Below, piece by piece: positions 35,976 to 44,903 of a DNA stretch of 64,000 nt (within the stretch, counting starts at the first letter, position 1; the number at the start of each line of letters is the position of its first letter). The stretch comes from Streptomyces sp. SPB162 (GTDB lineage Bacteria; Actinomycetota; Actinomycetes; Streptomycetales; Streptomycetaceae). Below the pieces are notes generated by a model, which worked only from the letters and a program-made list of their open reading frames with translations, searched no databases and was not told where the DNA came from. A program made the position numbers and the translations under genes. Location of the stretch: assembly GCF_029504575.1 (NCBI RefSeq), contig NZ_JAQFII010000001.1, forward strand, positions 5,587,001-5,651,000, read 5' to 3'.

Positions 35976-36398
35976 TCAGTGCAGCAGACTGCCCTGGAGT
36001 TCGGAGCGCAGGTCGGGGGTGAGGACGGTCCCGGCCCGGTCGACCAGCAGGGCCATCTCGTAGCCGACGAGGCCGATGTCGCACTCGGGGTGGGCGAGCA
36101 CGGCGATCGACGAACCCTCCGAGACGGACATGATGAAGAGGAATCCGCGTTCCATCTCGACGACCGTCTGGTTGACGGCACCGCCTTCGAAGATGCGGGA
36201 GGCTCCGGCGGTGAGCGAGGTCAGGCCGGAGGCGACGGCGGCGAGCTGATCGGCGCGGTCACGAGGGAAACCCTCGGACATCGCGAGCAGCAGGCCGTCG
36301 GCGGAGACCACCACCGTGTGGGACACCCCAGGGGTGTTGTCCACGAAGTTCGTGATCAACCAGTTCAGATTCTGTGCCGCCTGGCTCATCGCGCTCAA
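35976..36398 (-). CDS. cvnB: Conservon roadblock/LC7 protein CvnB, upstream copy
   Basis: The 140-aa roadblock/LC7 protein differs from its paralogue at only a few positions (MSAMSQAAQNL start, GSLLH end). It starts at TTG 36398 directly after the cvnA stop, with its AGGAG site inside the cvnA codons for NQER. It is predicted to couple the CvnA sensor to the CvnD GTPase. Confidence 0.93.
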   Translation of the reverse strand: MSAMSQAAQNLNWLITNFVDNTPGVSHTVVVSADGLLLAMSEGFPRDRADQLAAVASGLTSLTAGASRIFEGGAVNQTVVEMERGFLFIMSVSEGSSIAVLAHPECDIGLVGYEMALLVDRAGTVLTPDLRSELQGSLLH

Positions 36399-39300
36399 CT
36401 ATCGCTCCTGGTTATTCGTGCCGAAGCCCCGGCCGTCGGTGTTGCCATTGCCCGCTTCACGGCCCTGCTGGATGCCGCGCCGGAGGTTCGTCAGCCGGCC
36501 GCGCACATCGTCGGGCGCCCGGGAGACCTGCGGACCACCCTGCGGCGCTTGCGGGGGAGTGGCCCCGCCTGCGACCAGGTTGGCCTTGGGCACCCGGCGC
36601 GGCAGACCGGAGGGAGTGACCCCGCCCGCCGACGGCTCGCGGACCTGCTCGGCCCGCTGCCGCAGTTCGTCGTTGGGAGAGGTACGCCAGTTCGGCGTCT
36701 CCCGGGGCGCCGGCTGGGTCGGCTGGGCCGGGGTGACCGGCCGCGCCTGCACCGGAGCCGGCGCGGGCTGCTCCGCTCGAACCCGCTGCGGCTGCTGCGG
36801 CTGGGCCGGAAGCGGCTGCTGCTGCGCCGGCGGCGTCTGCCGGGGCTGCGGAACGGGACGGACCGGAGCGGCGGGCGCGGTGGGCGCGGTGGGCGCGGCG
36901 GGAGCCGCCCGTTCCACGTGCACCTGCTGCATCCGCTCGGCCTGACCGGTACGGAACCAGTCGGACTCGATCGAGGCGAAGATCGGCGTGGGCTCGTCAC
37001 CGCGGGACGGGGCCGGCGGCAGTGCCATCGGCTCGGAGACCGGCGGCAGCTGCGGCTCGAGGCCGCGGTTCGGCTGCCGGTCGCCCTGCTGCGGGTACCC
37101 CTGCTGCTGGTTGCCCTGCTGCTGGCCCTGCCGGCCGTTCTGCGACGGCTGGCCCTGCGGCGGCCGGTTGCCGTTGAACCCGCCGTCGGCCGGACGCCCG
37201 CCGCGCTGCGGCAGACCCTGGGCCGGGACGTTCTGACCCGGGTACGGCTCGGTCGGTGACCGGTCGCCCGCCGGGGGGTTGCCGACCACCGGGAACTGCC
37301 CGGTGTCGGTCCGACCGTCGGGGTAACCGGCGCCGGGGCCGGCCTGCCGGCCGGCCGGCAGCGGGAACTCGCCGGTGCCGCTGTTGTCGGGCTGGGGGCG
37401 CTGGAACTGACCCGTGGACTCCGGCTGGTACCCGTCGGGGCGAGCCCCGCCGCGTGCCGGGGCCGGGCCCGGTGCTCCGCCGAAGACGTCGGAGCGGAAG
37501 CCGCCGGGGCCCGCGTCCTGCGCGGTGGGCGCGGGGTACGGGTTGGAGGTCGGCGAGAACGGGTCGCCGAGCGGCAGACCGGCGTCCTGGCGGGAGCCGG
37601 CGCCGGCGCTCGGACGCTGGTAGTCGCCCCGCGGCTGCGGCTGCGGCTGCGGCTGCTGGGGCTGCTGCTGCGGGCGGGAGCCGGGCGGCGGACCGTTGAA
37701 GTCGGGGCGCTCGAACCGGGCGGTGGACTCCACGTCCTCGTGGCCGCGCGGGGCGTCCATCGCGGGACCGTGTTCGGACCGGGCCGCCGGCGCGGGCGGG
37801 AAGCCCTGCGGGTTCCCACCGCGCTGCGGCGGGCCCTGCTGCTGGCCGTTCTGCGGCTGCTGGCCGCCCTGGGCCCAGCTGGGTCCCGCGGGCTGCTGCT
37901 GACCGCTCTGCTGGCCGTTCTGCTGGCCGCCGCGCCGGGTTCCCGTGCCGGGCTGGCCACCGGGGCCCCCCGGGCCGGAGTTGAGCGCCGGGCGCTGCCC
38001 GCCGCCCGCGACCTGGCCGCGCTGCGGCGGCCGCCCGACCTGTCCCGCGGGACCGGCGGGGGCACCGAAGGCGTTGGTGGCGGGGGCGCCGGGGCCGTTC
38101 GGCGTACCGGGCATGCCCGTCGCGATGGGGCCGCGCTTGCCGGCGGCCGCGTTCTTGGCGTTCTGGCCGCCCTGCGTGACGTCCACCGGCAGCATGACGA
38201 GCGCGGTGGTGCCGCCCGAGTCCGACGGGCGCAGCTGGATGCGGATGCCGTGTCGCAGGGACAGGCGGCCGACCACGAACAGGCCCATGCGGCGGGAGAC
38301 CGAGACGTCCACGGTCGGCGGGTTGGCGAGCCGCTCGTTGATGTCCGACAGGTCCTCGGGCGAGAGCCCGATGCCGGTGTCGTGGATCTCGATGAGCACC
38401 CGGCCGTCCGGCAGCGCGTGGCCGGTGACCTTCACCTTGGTCTGCGGGGAGGAGAACGACGTGGCGTTCTCCAGCAGTTCGGCGAGCAGGTGGACGAGGT
38501 CGTTGACGATACGGCCGGTGACCTCGGCGGCGGGCACCGAGGTGAGCTCGATGCGCTCGTACTGCTCCACCTCGGAGGCGGCGGCGCGGAGCACGTCGAC
38601 CAGCGGCACCGGACGGGTCCAGCGGCGGCCCGGCTCCTCACCGGCGAGAACGAGGAGGTTCTCGCCGTTACGGCGCATACGGGTCGCGAGGTGGTCGAGC
38701 TTGAAGAGGCTGGACAGCTGGTCCGGGTCGGCCTCGCGGCTCTCCAGCTCGGAGATGAGCGAGAGCTGGCGCTGGATGAGCCCCTGGCTGCGGCGCGAGA
38801 GGTTGGTGAACATCGCGTTGACGTTCCCTCGCAGGAGCGCCTGCTCGGCGGCGAGCCGGACGGCCTCGCTGTGGACCTCGTCGAACGCGCGGGCCACCTG
38901 GCCGATCTCGTCCCGGCTGTGGATGCCGATCGAGACGACGGAGGTGTCGACGTCCTGCGGGTCGGACTCCGACAGCTGCTTGACCAGCTCGGGCAGTCGC
39001 TTCTGGGCGACGTCCTGGGCGGTCTCCTGCAGCCGGCGCAGCGAGCGGATCATCGAGCGGGCCACGATGAAGGCGCCGACGACGGCGACACCGAGCACGA
39101 TGAGGATGATCGCACCGTCGATGATCGCCTGGCGCTGGGCCTCGCCCCGCAGCTTGAGGGCCTGCTGCTGCATCTCGTTGAGCAGCGACCGCTCGATGTT
39201 GGTCATCGCCTGGATCTTGCTCCGGGCGGCGTCGTCCCAGTCGCGGTAGGTGGCTCCGGTGTCCGCGAAGGTGTTGATGCCGCTCTTGGAGTTCAGGATC

Positions 39301-40286
39301 CGGCCGGCGGTGGTGTCGTGGTTCTTGATCGTGTCGTTGCCGCCCTCGAGGGGGGCCATCAGCTCGGCGTAGTCGCTGCTCGTGACACCGATGTTGTAGA
39401 TCTTCTGGAACCGGGTCAGCGCGGTCTTCTCGGACTGCGCGGCGGCCCTGGCGTACTGCCAGTCGTTCTCGGAGATCGTGGCGCCGGCCTGCGGGGCGAG
39501 TGCCGCGCTGATCACCGCGCGCTGGATGGACTCGAACTCCTTGGCGGAGGAGAACGCGGCCAGCGCGCGGGTGCTGCGGATCATCTCCTGGTTGCTGGTC
39601 GCCTGCGCCATGTCCTGGGACAGCGCGAGCAGCGACTGGATCAGCGAGTCGTACTTGTTGACCGTCAGCGCGATGTACTGCGGCTGCTGGTACGACTGGT
39701 CGCGGATCTCGTTGATGCTGCCGAGCTGCTGCTCGATGGCGAGCAGGGTGGCGCGGACACCGACGAAGACCTGGTCGTTCGGGTCCACGTCGTCGGTGGT
39801 GGTCTGGAAGACCTTGCGGTAGCGGTCGGTCGCCTCGCGGGAGGCACCGACGGCGTCGTCGCTCTTGCCGGTGCCCGAGGACATCGGTCCCGCGGAGCGG
39901 TCACGCTCCTCCTGCAGGGCGCCGGCGAGGTCGGTCGCGTGCTCGGTGATCTCGGTGAGCTGCTTCATGTGCTCGAGCTGGGCGATGTTGTCCAGCGAGC
40001 TGGAGATTCGCAGCGCACCCAGCGAGGTGGCCGCGACCACCGGCAGGGCGAGCAGAGAGATCAGACGGGTGCTGATCCTCCAGTTGCGCATGGCTATTCG
40101 GGGGCCTGGCTTACCGACACCGCCCGTGATCCGGCCGGCGTCGATGCCGCTGTGCGTGCTTGAGCGTCCGGCGGCCGCGGTGTTCACGGCGTCGTCGGAT
40201 CGCTGCGGCGACGGACCGCTGTCGGCTCCGCCGGGCTGCTCCGGGTCACCCGCAGCGCCGCTGTCCCTCTTGAAACGTCCCTGCAC
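36399..40286 (-). CDS. cvnA: Conservon sensor kinase-like CvnA, upstream copy
   Basis: From GTG 40286 (VQGRFKRDSG) the protein is 1295 aa. A cytoplasmic start is followed by a membrane segment (LISLLALPVVAATSLGALRI), an extracellular nitrate-sensing-type helical domain, a second membrane segment (AIILIVLGVAVVGAFIVA), HAMP-like linker, the DHLATRMRRNGENLLVLAGEEPGRRW region and a GHKL ATPase with intact N-box ELLENATSF and G1 box EIHDTGIGL. The last 550 residues are a low-complexity Pro/Gln/Gly-rich tail ending in NQER. CvnA proteins are membrane sensors resembling histidine kinases without a cognate response regulator. The signal is unknown. Confidence 0.93.
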   Translation of the reverse strand: MQGRFKRDSGAAGDPEQPGGADSGPSPQRSDDAVNTAAAGRSSTHSGIDAGRITGGVGKPGPRIAMRNWRISTRLISLLALPVVAATSLGALRISSSLDNIAQLEHMKQLTEITEHATDLAGALQEERDRSAGPMSSGTGKSDDAVGASREATDRYRKVFQTTTDDVDPNDQVFVGVRATLLAIEQQLGSINEIRDQSYQQPQYIALTVNKYDSLIQSLLALSQDMAQATSNQEMIRSTRALAAFSSAKEFESIQRAVISAALAPQAGATISENDWQYARAAAQSEKTALTRFQKIYNIGVTSSDYAELMAPLEGGNDTIKNHDTTAGRILNSKSGINTFADTGATYRDWDDAARSKIQAMTNIERSLLNEMQQQALKLRGEAQRQAIIDGAIILIVLGVAVVGAFIVARSMIRSLRRLQETAQDVAQKRLPELVKQLSESDPQDVDTSVVSIGIHSRDEIGQVARAFDEVHSEAVRLAAEQALLRGNVNAMFTNLSRRSQGLIQRQLSLISELESREADPDQLSSLFKLDHLATRMRRNGENLLVLAGEEPGRRWTRPVPLVDVLRAAASEVEQYERIELTSVPAAEVTGRIVNDLVHLLAELLENATSFSSPQTKVKVTGHALPDGRVLIEIHDTGIGLSPEDLSDINERLANPPTVDVSVSRRMGLFVVGRLSLRHGIRIQLRPSDSGGTTALVMLPVDVTQGGQNAKNAAAGKRGPIATGMPGTPNGPGAPATNAFGAPAGPAGQVGRPPQRGQVAGGGQRPALNSGPGGPGGQPGTGTRRGGQQNGQQSGQQQPAGPSWAQGGQQPQNGQQQGPPQRGGNPQGFPPAPAARSEHGPAMDAPRGHEDVESTARFERPDFNGPPPGSRPQQQPQQPQPQPQPRGDYQRPSAGAGSRQDAGLPLGDPFSPTSNPYPAPTAQDAGPGGFRSDVFGGAPGPAPARGGARPDGYQPESTGQFQRPQPDNSGTGEFPLPAGRQAGPGAGYPDGRTDTGQFPVVGNPPAGDRSPTEPYPGQNVPAQGLPQRGGRPADGGFNGNRPPQGQPSQNGRQGQQQGNQQQGYPQQGDRQPNRGLEPQLPPVSEPMALPPAPSRGDEPTPIFASIESDWFRTGQAERMQQVHVERAAPAAPTAPTAPAAPVRPVPQPRQTPPAQQQPLPAQPQQPQRVRAEQPAPAPVQARPVTPAQPTQPAPRETPNWRTSPNDELRQRAEQVREPSAGGVTPSGLPRRVPKANLVAGGATPPQAPQGGPQVSRAPDDVRGRLTNLRRGIQQGREAGNGNTDGRGFGTNNQER

Positions 40287-40900
40287 TAGCGTCGCAACCT
40301 CTGGACCAGGCGTCCCCCGCACGTGCGGCGGGACGGTGTCGAGTCATGGGGGCCCCGGTGATCCCGGAGTAGGGATGACCGACGATGCCCTTCACCGCCA
40401 CTCGATGCTCGTACGCGCCCCCTGACGCGCTGGCTTCGATTGATGTGGCGGTCCGGGGAATTCCAGCACAGTGCAGGATCTCCAACAAGGCCCGCAGCCC
40501 AGTCAATGGAATGAGTGACTCAATGCGCCGGTCCGGCCACGGAGGGTACAGGTCCGTTTCGGAGAAACCCGCGATTCTGGAACTTTTGGGCACCTGGGGG
40601 CGCTCCGGGCAGGTCGTCCTGCTGCTTGCGGGGTGCCGCCGGGGTGCACAGTAAGGTCCGTTAACTACCGTGATGTCCGCTTGGTGCACCCTTGGGGCCT
40701 GTCCGATTCGCGCTGAATGTCGGGTAGTTCGTGAGGAAAATCACAGCACGATCGTTGCCTGGGCCATGAGAAACGGGGAACTGTCGCCACTAGCCTGGAT
40801 CTTTACGCACGGCAGCGTTGTGTAAACCAGTGCATGCAGGTGAATCCGCAGACCCACGCGCCCCGACCGGCGCCCCGACCCCCTGAGGCCCAGACACCCC
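40287..40900. other. Gene-poor region upstream of cvnA and the 60-aa protein gene
   Basis: This 614-base gap is noticeably less GC-rich than its neighbours. Only weak frames are present, such as 40385-40654 on the plus strand, with codon use unlike Streptomyces genes. It should contain the promoters of the upstream conservon and of the small gene at 40901. I see no RNA gene or clear repeat. Confidence 0.6.
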
Positions 40901-41083
40901 ATGAAGACCACCATGCTGTTCCGCCCGATCGCCAACCCGCGCCGCACCACCCTCGTGCACCTCAAGGACGCCGAGGAACTGCAGACGCCCGTGATCGCGG
41001 CCGAGGACATCATCGGCGACGTGCTGCCGCAGCAGACGGCCAACCCGCGCCGCACGATCCTCGTGGACGCGCCCAGCGCCTGA
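40901..41083 (+). CDS. 60-aa protein with internal NPRRT repeat, function unknown
   Basis: The sequence begins MKTTMLFRPIANPRRTTLV and ends QQTANPRRTILVDAPSA. The motif ANPRRT(T/I)LV occurs twice, about 35 residues apart, around an acidic middle (HLKDAEELQTPVIAAEDIIGD). There is no signal peptide or cysteine. The gene lies alone before the FAH-gltX operon; GAGG is 12 bases before the ATG, a weak site. It could be a small regulatory protein or a precursor of a modified peptide, but no modifying enzyme is nearby. I do not recognise a named family. Confidence 0.65.
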   Translation: MKTTMLFRPIANPRRTTLVHLKDAEELQTPVIAAEDIIGDVLPQQTANPRRTILVDAPSA

Positions 41084-41176
41084 CCCGGGCCGCGGGCGAA
41101 ATCAGCCGGGAGTGCCGGGGCCTCACGTTAACCTGGACCAATCCAGTCTTCGGCCAGTGAGGGGCAGCAGCTTCCC

Positions 41177-41959
41177 GTGCGCATCGCCAGGTTCTCCATC
41201 GACGGCAATGTCGCCTTCGGCGCGGTCGAGGGCGACCCGACCGTCCCCGACGGCCTCGTCCTCGACATCATCAAGGGCATCCCGTTCGCCGAGTTCGAGC
41301 TCTCCGGCACCAAGGTGCCGCTGAGCAAGGTCCGGCTCCTTCCGCCGGTGCTCCCCAACAAGGTCGTGGCCATCGGCCGCAACTACGCCGAACACGCCGC
41401 GGAACTGGGCAACGAGGTCCCCGCGGTCCCGGTCGCGTTCTTCAAGCCGTCCACTTCCGTGGTCGGATCGGGTGACCCGATCGTGTACCCCTCGTTCTCG
41501 AACGAGGTGCACTACGAGGCGGAGCTGGCCGTCGTGATCAGCCGGCTGTGCCGCGAGGTCCCGCGCGAACGCGTCAAGGACGTCATCCTCGGCTACACCT
41601 GCGCCAACGACGTCACCGCACGCGACGCGCAGCGCGCCGAGGGCCAGTGGGCCCGCGCCAAGGGCTTCGACTCCGCTTGCCCCCTCGGCCCCTGGATCGA
41701 GACCGATCTGGACCCCTCGGACCTCGCCATCACGGCCACGGTCAACGGCGAACTGCGCCAGGCGGGCCGGACCAGCCAGATGGTTCGCTCGATCGAGGAC
41801 CTGATCGTGCACATCACCGAGGCGATGACCCTGCTCCCGGGCGACGTCATCCTCACCGGCACCCCGGCAGGCGTCGGACCGCTCAACGTCGGCGACGAGG
41901 TCGCCGTCTCCATCGAAGGCATCGGCACTCTCACCAACAAGGTGATCAAGCGTGGCTAG
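41177..41959 (+). CDS. Fumarylacetoacetate hydrolase-family protein
   Basis: The 260-aa protein has the FAH catalytic fold: VVAIGRNYAEHAAELG, FFKPSTSVVG, SNEVHYEAELAVVISR (metal-binding E-x-E), GYTCANDVTARDAQ, GPWIETDLDP and LTGTPAGVGPLNVGDEV. Members hydrolyse or decarboxylate beta-diketones or oxaloacetate-like acids with Mg2+. GTG 41177 is the start. The stop overlaps the gltX start, so the two are co-translated; this pairing is conserved in actinobacteria, but its reason is unclear. Confidence 0.9.
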   Translation: MRIARFSIDGNVAFGAVEGDPTVPDGLVLDIIKGIPFAEFELSGTKVPLSKVRLLPPVLPNKVVAIGRNYAEHAAELGNEVPAVPVAFFKPSTSVVGSGDPIVYPSFSNEVHYEAELAVVISRLCREVPRERVKDVILGYTCANDVTARDAQRAEGQWARAKGFDSACPLGPWIETDLDPSDLAITATVNGELRQAGRTSQMVRSIEDLIVHITEAMTLLPGDVILTGTPAGVGPLNVGDEVAVSIEGIGTLTNKVIKRG

Positions 41960-43433
41960 CGCATCCCCCGTACGCGTCCGTTTCTGTCCCTCGCCGACCG
42001 GTAACCCGCACGTGGGCCTGGTCCGCACGGCCCTGTTCAACTGGGCGTTCGCCCGGCACCACCAGGGCACCCTGGTCTTCCGCATCGAGGACACCGACGC
42101 GGCCCGGGACTCCGAGGAGTCCTACCGGCTGCTGCTCGACTCGATGCGCTGGCTCGGCTTCGACTGGGACGAGGGCCCCGAGGTCGGCGGCCCGCACGCC
42201 CCCTACCGGCAGTCCGAGCGGATGGACCTCTACGCGGACGTCGCGAAGAAGCTCCAGGACGCGGGCCACGCCTACCAGTGCTACTGCACCACGCCCGAGC
42301 TGGACGCCCGCCGCGACGCCGCCCGCGCCGCCGGCCGCCCCTCGGGCTACGACGGCCACTGCCGTGACCTGAGCGCGGAGCAGATCGCGGCCTACGAGGG
42401 CGAGGGTCGCACCTCGATCGTCCGCTTCCGGATGCCGGACGCGCCGATCACCTTCACCGACCTGGTGCGCGGTGAGCTGACCTTCACCCCGGAGAACGTG
42501 CCCGACTTCGGCATCGTCCGGGCCAACGGCGCGCCGCTCTACACGCTGGTCAACCCAATCGACGACGCGCTGATGGAGATCACGCACGTGCTGCGAGGCG
42601 AGGACCTGCTGTCCTCCACCCCGCGGCAGGTCGCGCTGTACGGCGCGCTCGCCGAGATCGGCGTCGGCAACGGCACCACCCCGGCCTTCGGCCACCTCCC
42701 GTACGTCATGGGGGAGGGCAACAAGAAGCTCTCCAAGCGCGACCCGGAGGCCTCGCTCAACCTGTACCGCGAGCGCGGCTTCCTGCCCGAGGGCCTGCTC
42801 AACTACCTGTCGCTGCTCGGTTGGTCGCTCTCGGCCGACCAGGACGTCTTCTCGATGGACGAGATGGTCGCGGCCTTCGACATCGGGGCCGTCAACGCCA
42901 ACCCGGCGCGCTTCGACCTGAAGAAGGCCGAGGCGATCAACGCCGACCACATCCGCCGGCTGGACGTGAAGGCCTTCACCGAGGCCTGCACCCCGTGGCT
43001 GAAGGCCCCGCACGCCAACTGGGCCCCCGAGTCCTTCGACCAGGCCGCCTGGGAGGCGATCGCCCCGTACGCCCAGACCCGCCTCCAGGTCCTGTCGGAC
43101 ATCACGGCCAACGTCGACTTCCTCTTCCTGGACCAGCCGGTCGAGGACGAGGCGTCCTGGCAGAAGGCGATGAAGGAGGGCTCCGACGCCCTGCTGCGCA
43201 CCGCCCGCGCCAAGCTGGCCGACGCCGACTGGTCCGACCCGGAGTCGCTGAAGGGCGCGGTGCTGGCGGCGGGCGAGGAGCACGGCCTGAAGCTCGGCAA
43301 GGCCCAGGCCCCGGTCCGCGTCGCGGTCACCGGCCGCACGGTCGGCCTGCCGCTCTTCGAGTCCCTGCAGATCCTCGGCAAGGACCGGACCCTGGCCCGC
43401 GTGGACGCCGCGCTGGCGAAGCTCGGCGCCTGA
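41952..43433 (+). CDS. gltX: Glutamyl-tRNA synthetase
   Basis: The 493-aa class I synthetase has the HIGH-type motif FCPSPTGNPHVGLVRTALFNW and the KMSKS-type motif KLSKRDPEASL, with FRIEDTDAARDSEES. It charges tRNA-Glu and probably also tRNA-Gln, which Gram-positive bacteria amidate afterwards. GTG 41952 overlaps the FAH gene by eight bases. It lies 1 kb before a cluster of Gln and Glu tRNA genes, so enzyme and substrates are encoded together. A long-stem terminator follows. Confidence 0.95.
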   Translation: MASASPVRVRFCPSPTGNPHVGLVRTALFNWAFARHHQGTLVFRIEDTDAARDSEESYRLLLDSMRWLGFDWDEGPEVGGPHAPYRQSERMDLYADVAKKLQDAGHAYQCYCTTPELDARRDAARAAGRPSGYDGHCRDLSAEQIAAYEGEGRTSIVRFRMPDAPITFTDLVRGELTFTPENVPDFGIVRANGAPLYTLVNPIDDALMEITHVLRGEDLLSSTPRQVALYGALAEIGVGNGTTPAFGHLPYVMGEGNKKLSKRDPEASLNLYRERGFLPEGLLNYLSLLGWSLSADQDVFSMDEMVAAFDIGAVNANPARFDLKKAEAINADHIRRLDVKAFTEACTPWLKAPHANWAPESFDQAAWEAIAPYAQTRLQVLSDITANVDFLFLDQPVEDEASWQKAMKEGSDALLRTARAKLADADWSDPESLKGAVLAAGEEHGLKLGKAQAPVRVAVTGRTVGLPLFESLQILGKDRTLARVDAALAKLGA

Positions 43434-43496
43434 AGGGTGTTGCGAAAGTCCCGCCTGGCCCTAACGGGCGAACGGCGCTCCCTTCGCAACACCCTT
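43433..43496 (+). terminator. Terminator of gltX
   Basis: AAGGGTGTTGCGAA (43433-43446) pairs perfectly with TTCGCAACACCCTT (43483-43496); a smaller CCCG/CGGG hairpin lies in the loop. Confidence 0.7.
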
Positions 43497-43525
43497 GAGG
43501 CTGTTTCAACCCTAGGCTGGACGGT

Positions 43526-44257
43526 ATGCCGATCCGCGCTGTCCTTTGGGATGTAGACGACACCCTGTTCGACTTCACGACGGCCGACGGACAGGGCTTC
43601 GTGCGACACGTGACGGCCGAGGGCCTGGCCGGTGGATCCGAATCCGCCGACCAGGCCCTCGGCCGTTGGCAGCTCATCACCGCGCGCCACTGGCAGCGGT
43701 TCGCGGACGGCGCCACCGACTACGAGGGCCAGCGCCGCGACCGCGTGCGCGAGTTCCTGGGCGAGCCGCTGAGCGACGCGGAGGCCTCCGCCTGGTTTGC
43801 CCGCTACATCACCCACTACGAGGCCTCCTGGGCCCTGTTCCCGGACGCCACGCCCGCCGTGGTGGCGCTGGCTCCCGGGTATCGGCAGGGCATCCTGTCC
43901 AACTCCAGCAGCGTCCACCAGGAGCGCAAACTGCGCAGACTGGGGCTGCGGGACCATTTCGAGGTGCTGCTCTGCGCCGCGGAGCTGGGCGTGAGCAAGC
44001 CCGCCGCCGAGGCGTTCCTGGCGGGCTGCGAGGCGCTGGGGCTGCCGCCCGCCGAGGTCGCGTACGTCGGCGACCAGCCCGAGATCGATGCCCGGGGGGC
44101 GGACGAGGCGGGCCTCTTCGGCATCTGGCTGGACCGCCGGGGCACCGCCGCCGGCCCCGGTATCCCGCCGGACCTGCGAAGGATCATCGGACTGGCGGAG
44201 CTCCCCGCGCTGCTGGCCGCGAATACCGGTTTTGGAGCCCCGTCCCCCATCGGGTAA
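43526..44257 (+). CDS. HAD-superfamily hydrolase
   Basis: The 243-aa protein has HAD motif I (LWDVDDTLFDF), motif II (ILSNSSS), a Lys in motif III (GVSKPAAEAF) and motif IV (VGDQPEIDARGADEAG), with a helical cap between I and II. It should be a phosphatase for a small phosphate ester; the substrate is unknown. It is separated from gltX by a terminator and from the tRNA cluster by another, so it is a single-gene unit. Confidence 0.9.
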   Translation: MPIRAVLWDVDDTLFDFTTADGQGFVRHVTAEGLAGGSESADQALGRWQLITARHWQRFADGATDYEGQRRDRVREFLGEPLSDAEASAWFARYITHYEASWALFPDATPAVVALAPGYRQGILSNSSSVHQERKLRRLGLRDHFEVLLCAAELGVSKPAAEAFLAGCEALGLPPAEVAYVGDQPEIDARGADEAGLFGIWLDRRGTAAGPGIPPDLRRIIGLAELPALLAANTGFGAPSPIG

Positions 44258-44317
44258 TGTTCTTCCTGCGCCGCCCAACCGGGCCGAAAGGCCAGGCCGG
44301 AAGCGCAACATCAAACA

Positions 44318-44343
44318 AACCCCCGGACCGGGGGTTGTGTTTT
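44318..44343 (+). terminator. Terminator of the HAD gene
   Basis: AACCCCCG pairs with CGGGGGTT around GAC and is followed by GTGTTTT. It ends two bases before the first tRNA gene. Confidence 0.8.
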
Positions 44344-44345
44344 GG

Positions 44346-44417
44346 TGGGGTATGGTGTAATTGGCAACACGAGGGTTTCTGGTTCCCTTATTCTAGGTTC
44401 GAGTCCTGGTACCCCAG
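44346..44417 (+). tRNA. tRNA-Gln (CTG), copy 1
   Basis: The acceptor stem TGGGGTA/TACCCCA, the T-arm with GGTTCGAGTCC and the anticodon CTG in GGTTTCTGGTTCC identify tRNA-Gln. It differs from copy 2 by G to A in the D-loop (GGCAAC versus GGCAGC) and G to T in the variable region (TATTC versus TAGTC). CCA is not encoded. Confidence 0.93.
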
Positions 44418-44438
44418 CGCAGTACAAAGCAAGTGCGA

Positions 44439-44511
44439 GCCCCCGTTGTGTAGCGGCCTAGCACGCTGCCCTCTCACGGCAGTAGCGCCGGTTCGAATCC
44501 GGTCGGGGGTA
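44439..44511 (+). tRNA. tRNA-Glu (CTC), copy 1
   Basis: The cloverleaf is GCCCCCG...CGGGGGT with discriminator A, the T-arm has GGTTCGAATCC, and the anticodon is CTC in GCCCTCTCACGGC. Its 73 bases are identical to the other two copies. Confidence 0.94.
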
Positions 44512-44572
44512 CAGATCCTTCTCTCCGTCGCCTTCAGGTCGCACCTGGCCGTGACGATGCAGGATCGCTAGG

Positions 44573-44645
44573 GCCCCCGTTGTGTAGCGGCCTAGCACGC
44601 TGCCCTCTCACGGCAGTAGCGCCGGTTCGAATCCGGTCGGGGGTA
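44573..44645 (+). tRNA. tRNA-Glu (CTC), copy 2
   Basis: Identical in sequence to the copy at 44439. The 5' flank differs from the other two (GATCGCTAGG), which share AAGCAAGTGCGA before the gene. This shows which parts were duplicated as a Gln-Glu unit. Confidence 0.94.
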
Positions 44646-44657
44646 CTTGACACACCA

Positions 44658-44729
44658 TGGGGTATGGTGTAATTGGCAGCACGAGGGTTTCTGGTTCCCT
44701 TAGTCTAGGTTCGAGTCCTGGTACCCCAG
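44658..44729 (+). tRNA. tRNA-Gln (CTG), copy 2
   Basis: Same fold and anticodon as copy 1, with GGCAGC in the D-loop and TAGTC in the variable region. It is preceded by tRNA-Glu copy 2 at 12 bases. Confidence 0.94.
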
Positions 44730-44757
44730 CGCAGTATCGTATGTGAAGCAAGTGCGA

Positions 44758-44830
44758 GCCCCCGTTGTGTAGCGGCCTAGCACGCTGCCCTCTCACGGCA
44801 GTAGCGCCGGTTCGAATCCGGTCGGGGGTA
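44758..44830 (+). tRNA. tRNA-Glu (CTC), copy 3
   Basis: Identical to the other tRNA-Glu copies. It is the last gene of the Gln-Glu-Glu-Gln-Glu array and is followed six bases later by a strong terminator. Confidence 0.94.
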
Positions 44831-44836
44831 CGTATC

Positions 44837-44872
44837 GAAAGAGGCCCTCCGCTCCGGCGGAGGGCCTCTTTC
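44837..44872. terminator. Terminator of the tRNA array and the MerR gene
   Basis: GAAAGAGGCCCTCCGC pairs perfectly with GCGGAGGGCCTCTTTC around TCCG: a 16-bp stem between convergent units. Confidence 0.9.
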
Positions 44873-44903
44873 GTCATGCCCGGCTGCTCGGCCGGGCCGG
44901 CGC

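Noticed and set aside
40385..40654. 89-aa plus-strand ORF in the gene-poor region
   Set aside because: Codon use is unlike Streptomyces genes, no ribosome binding site, no recognisable domain.
44088..44360. ORFs running through the tRNA array
   Set aside because: They overlap well-folded tRNA genes and terminators.
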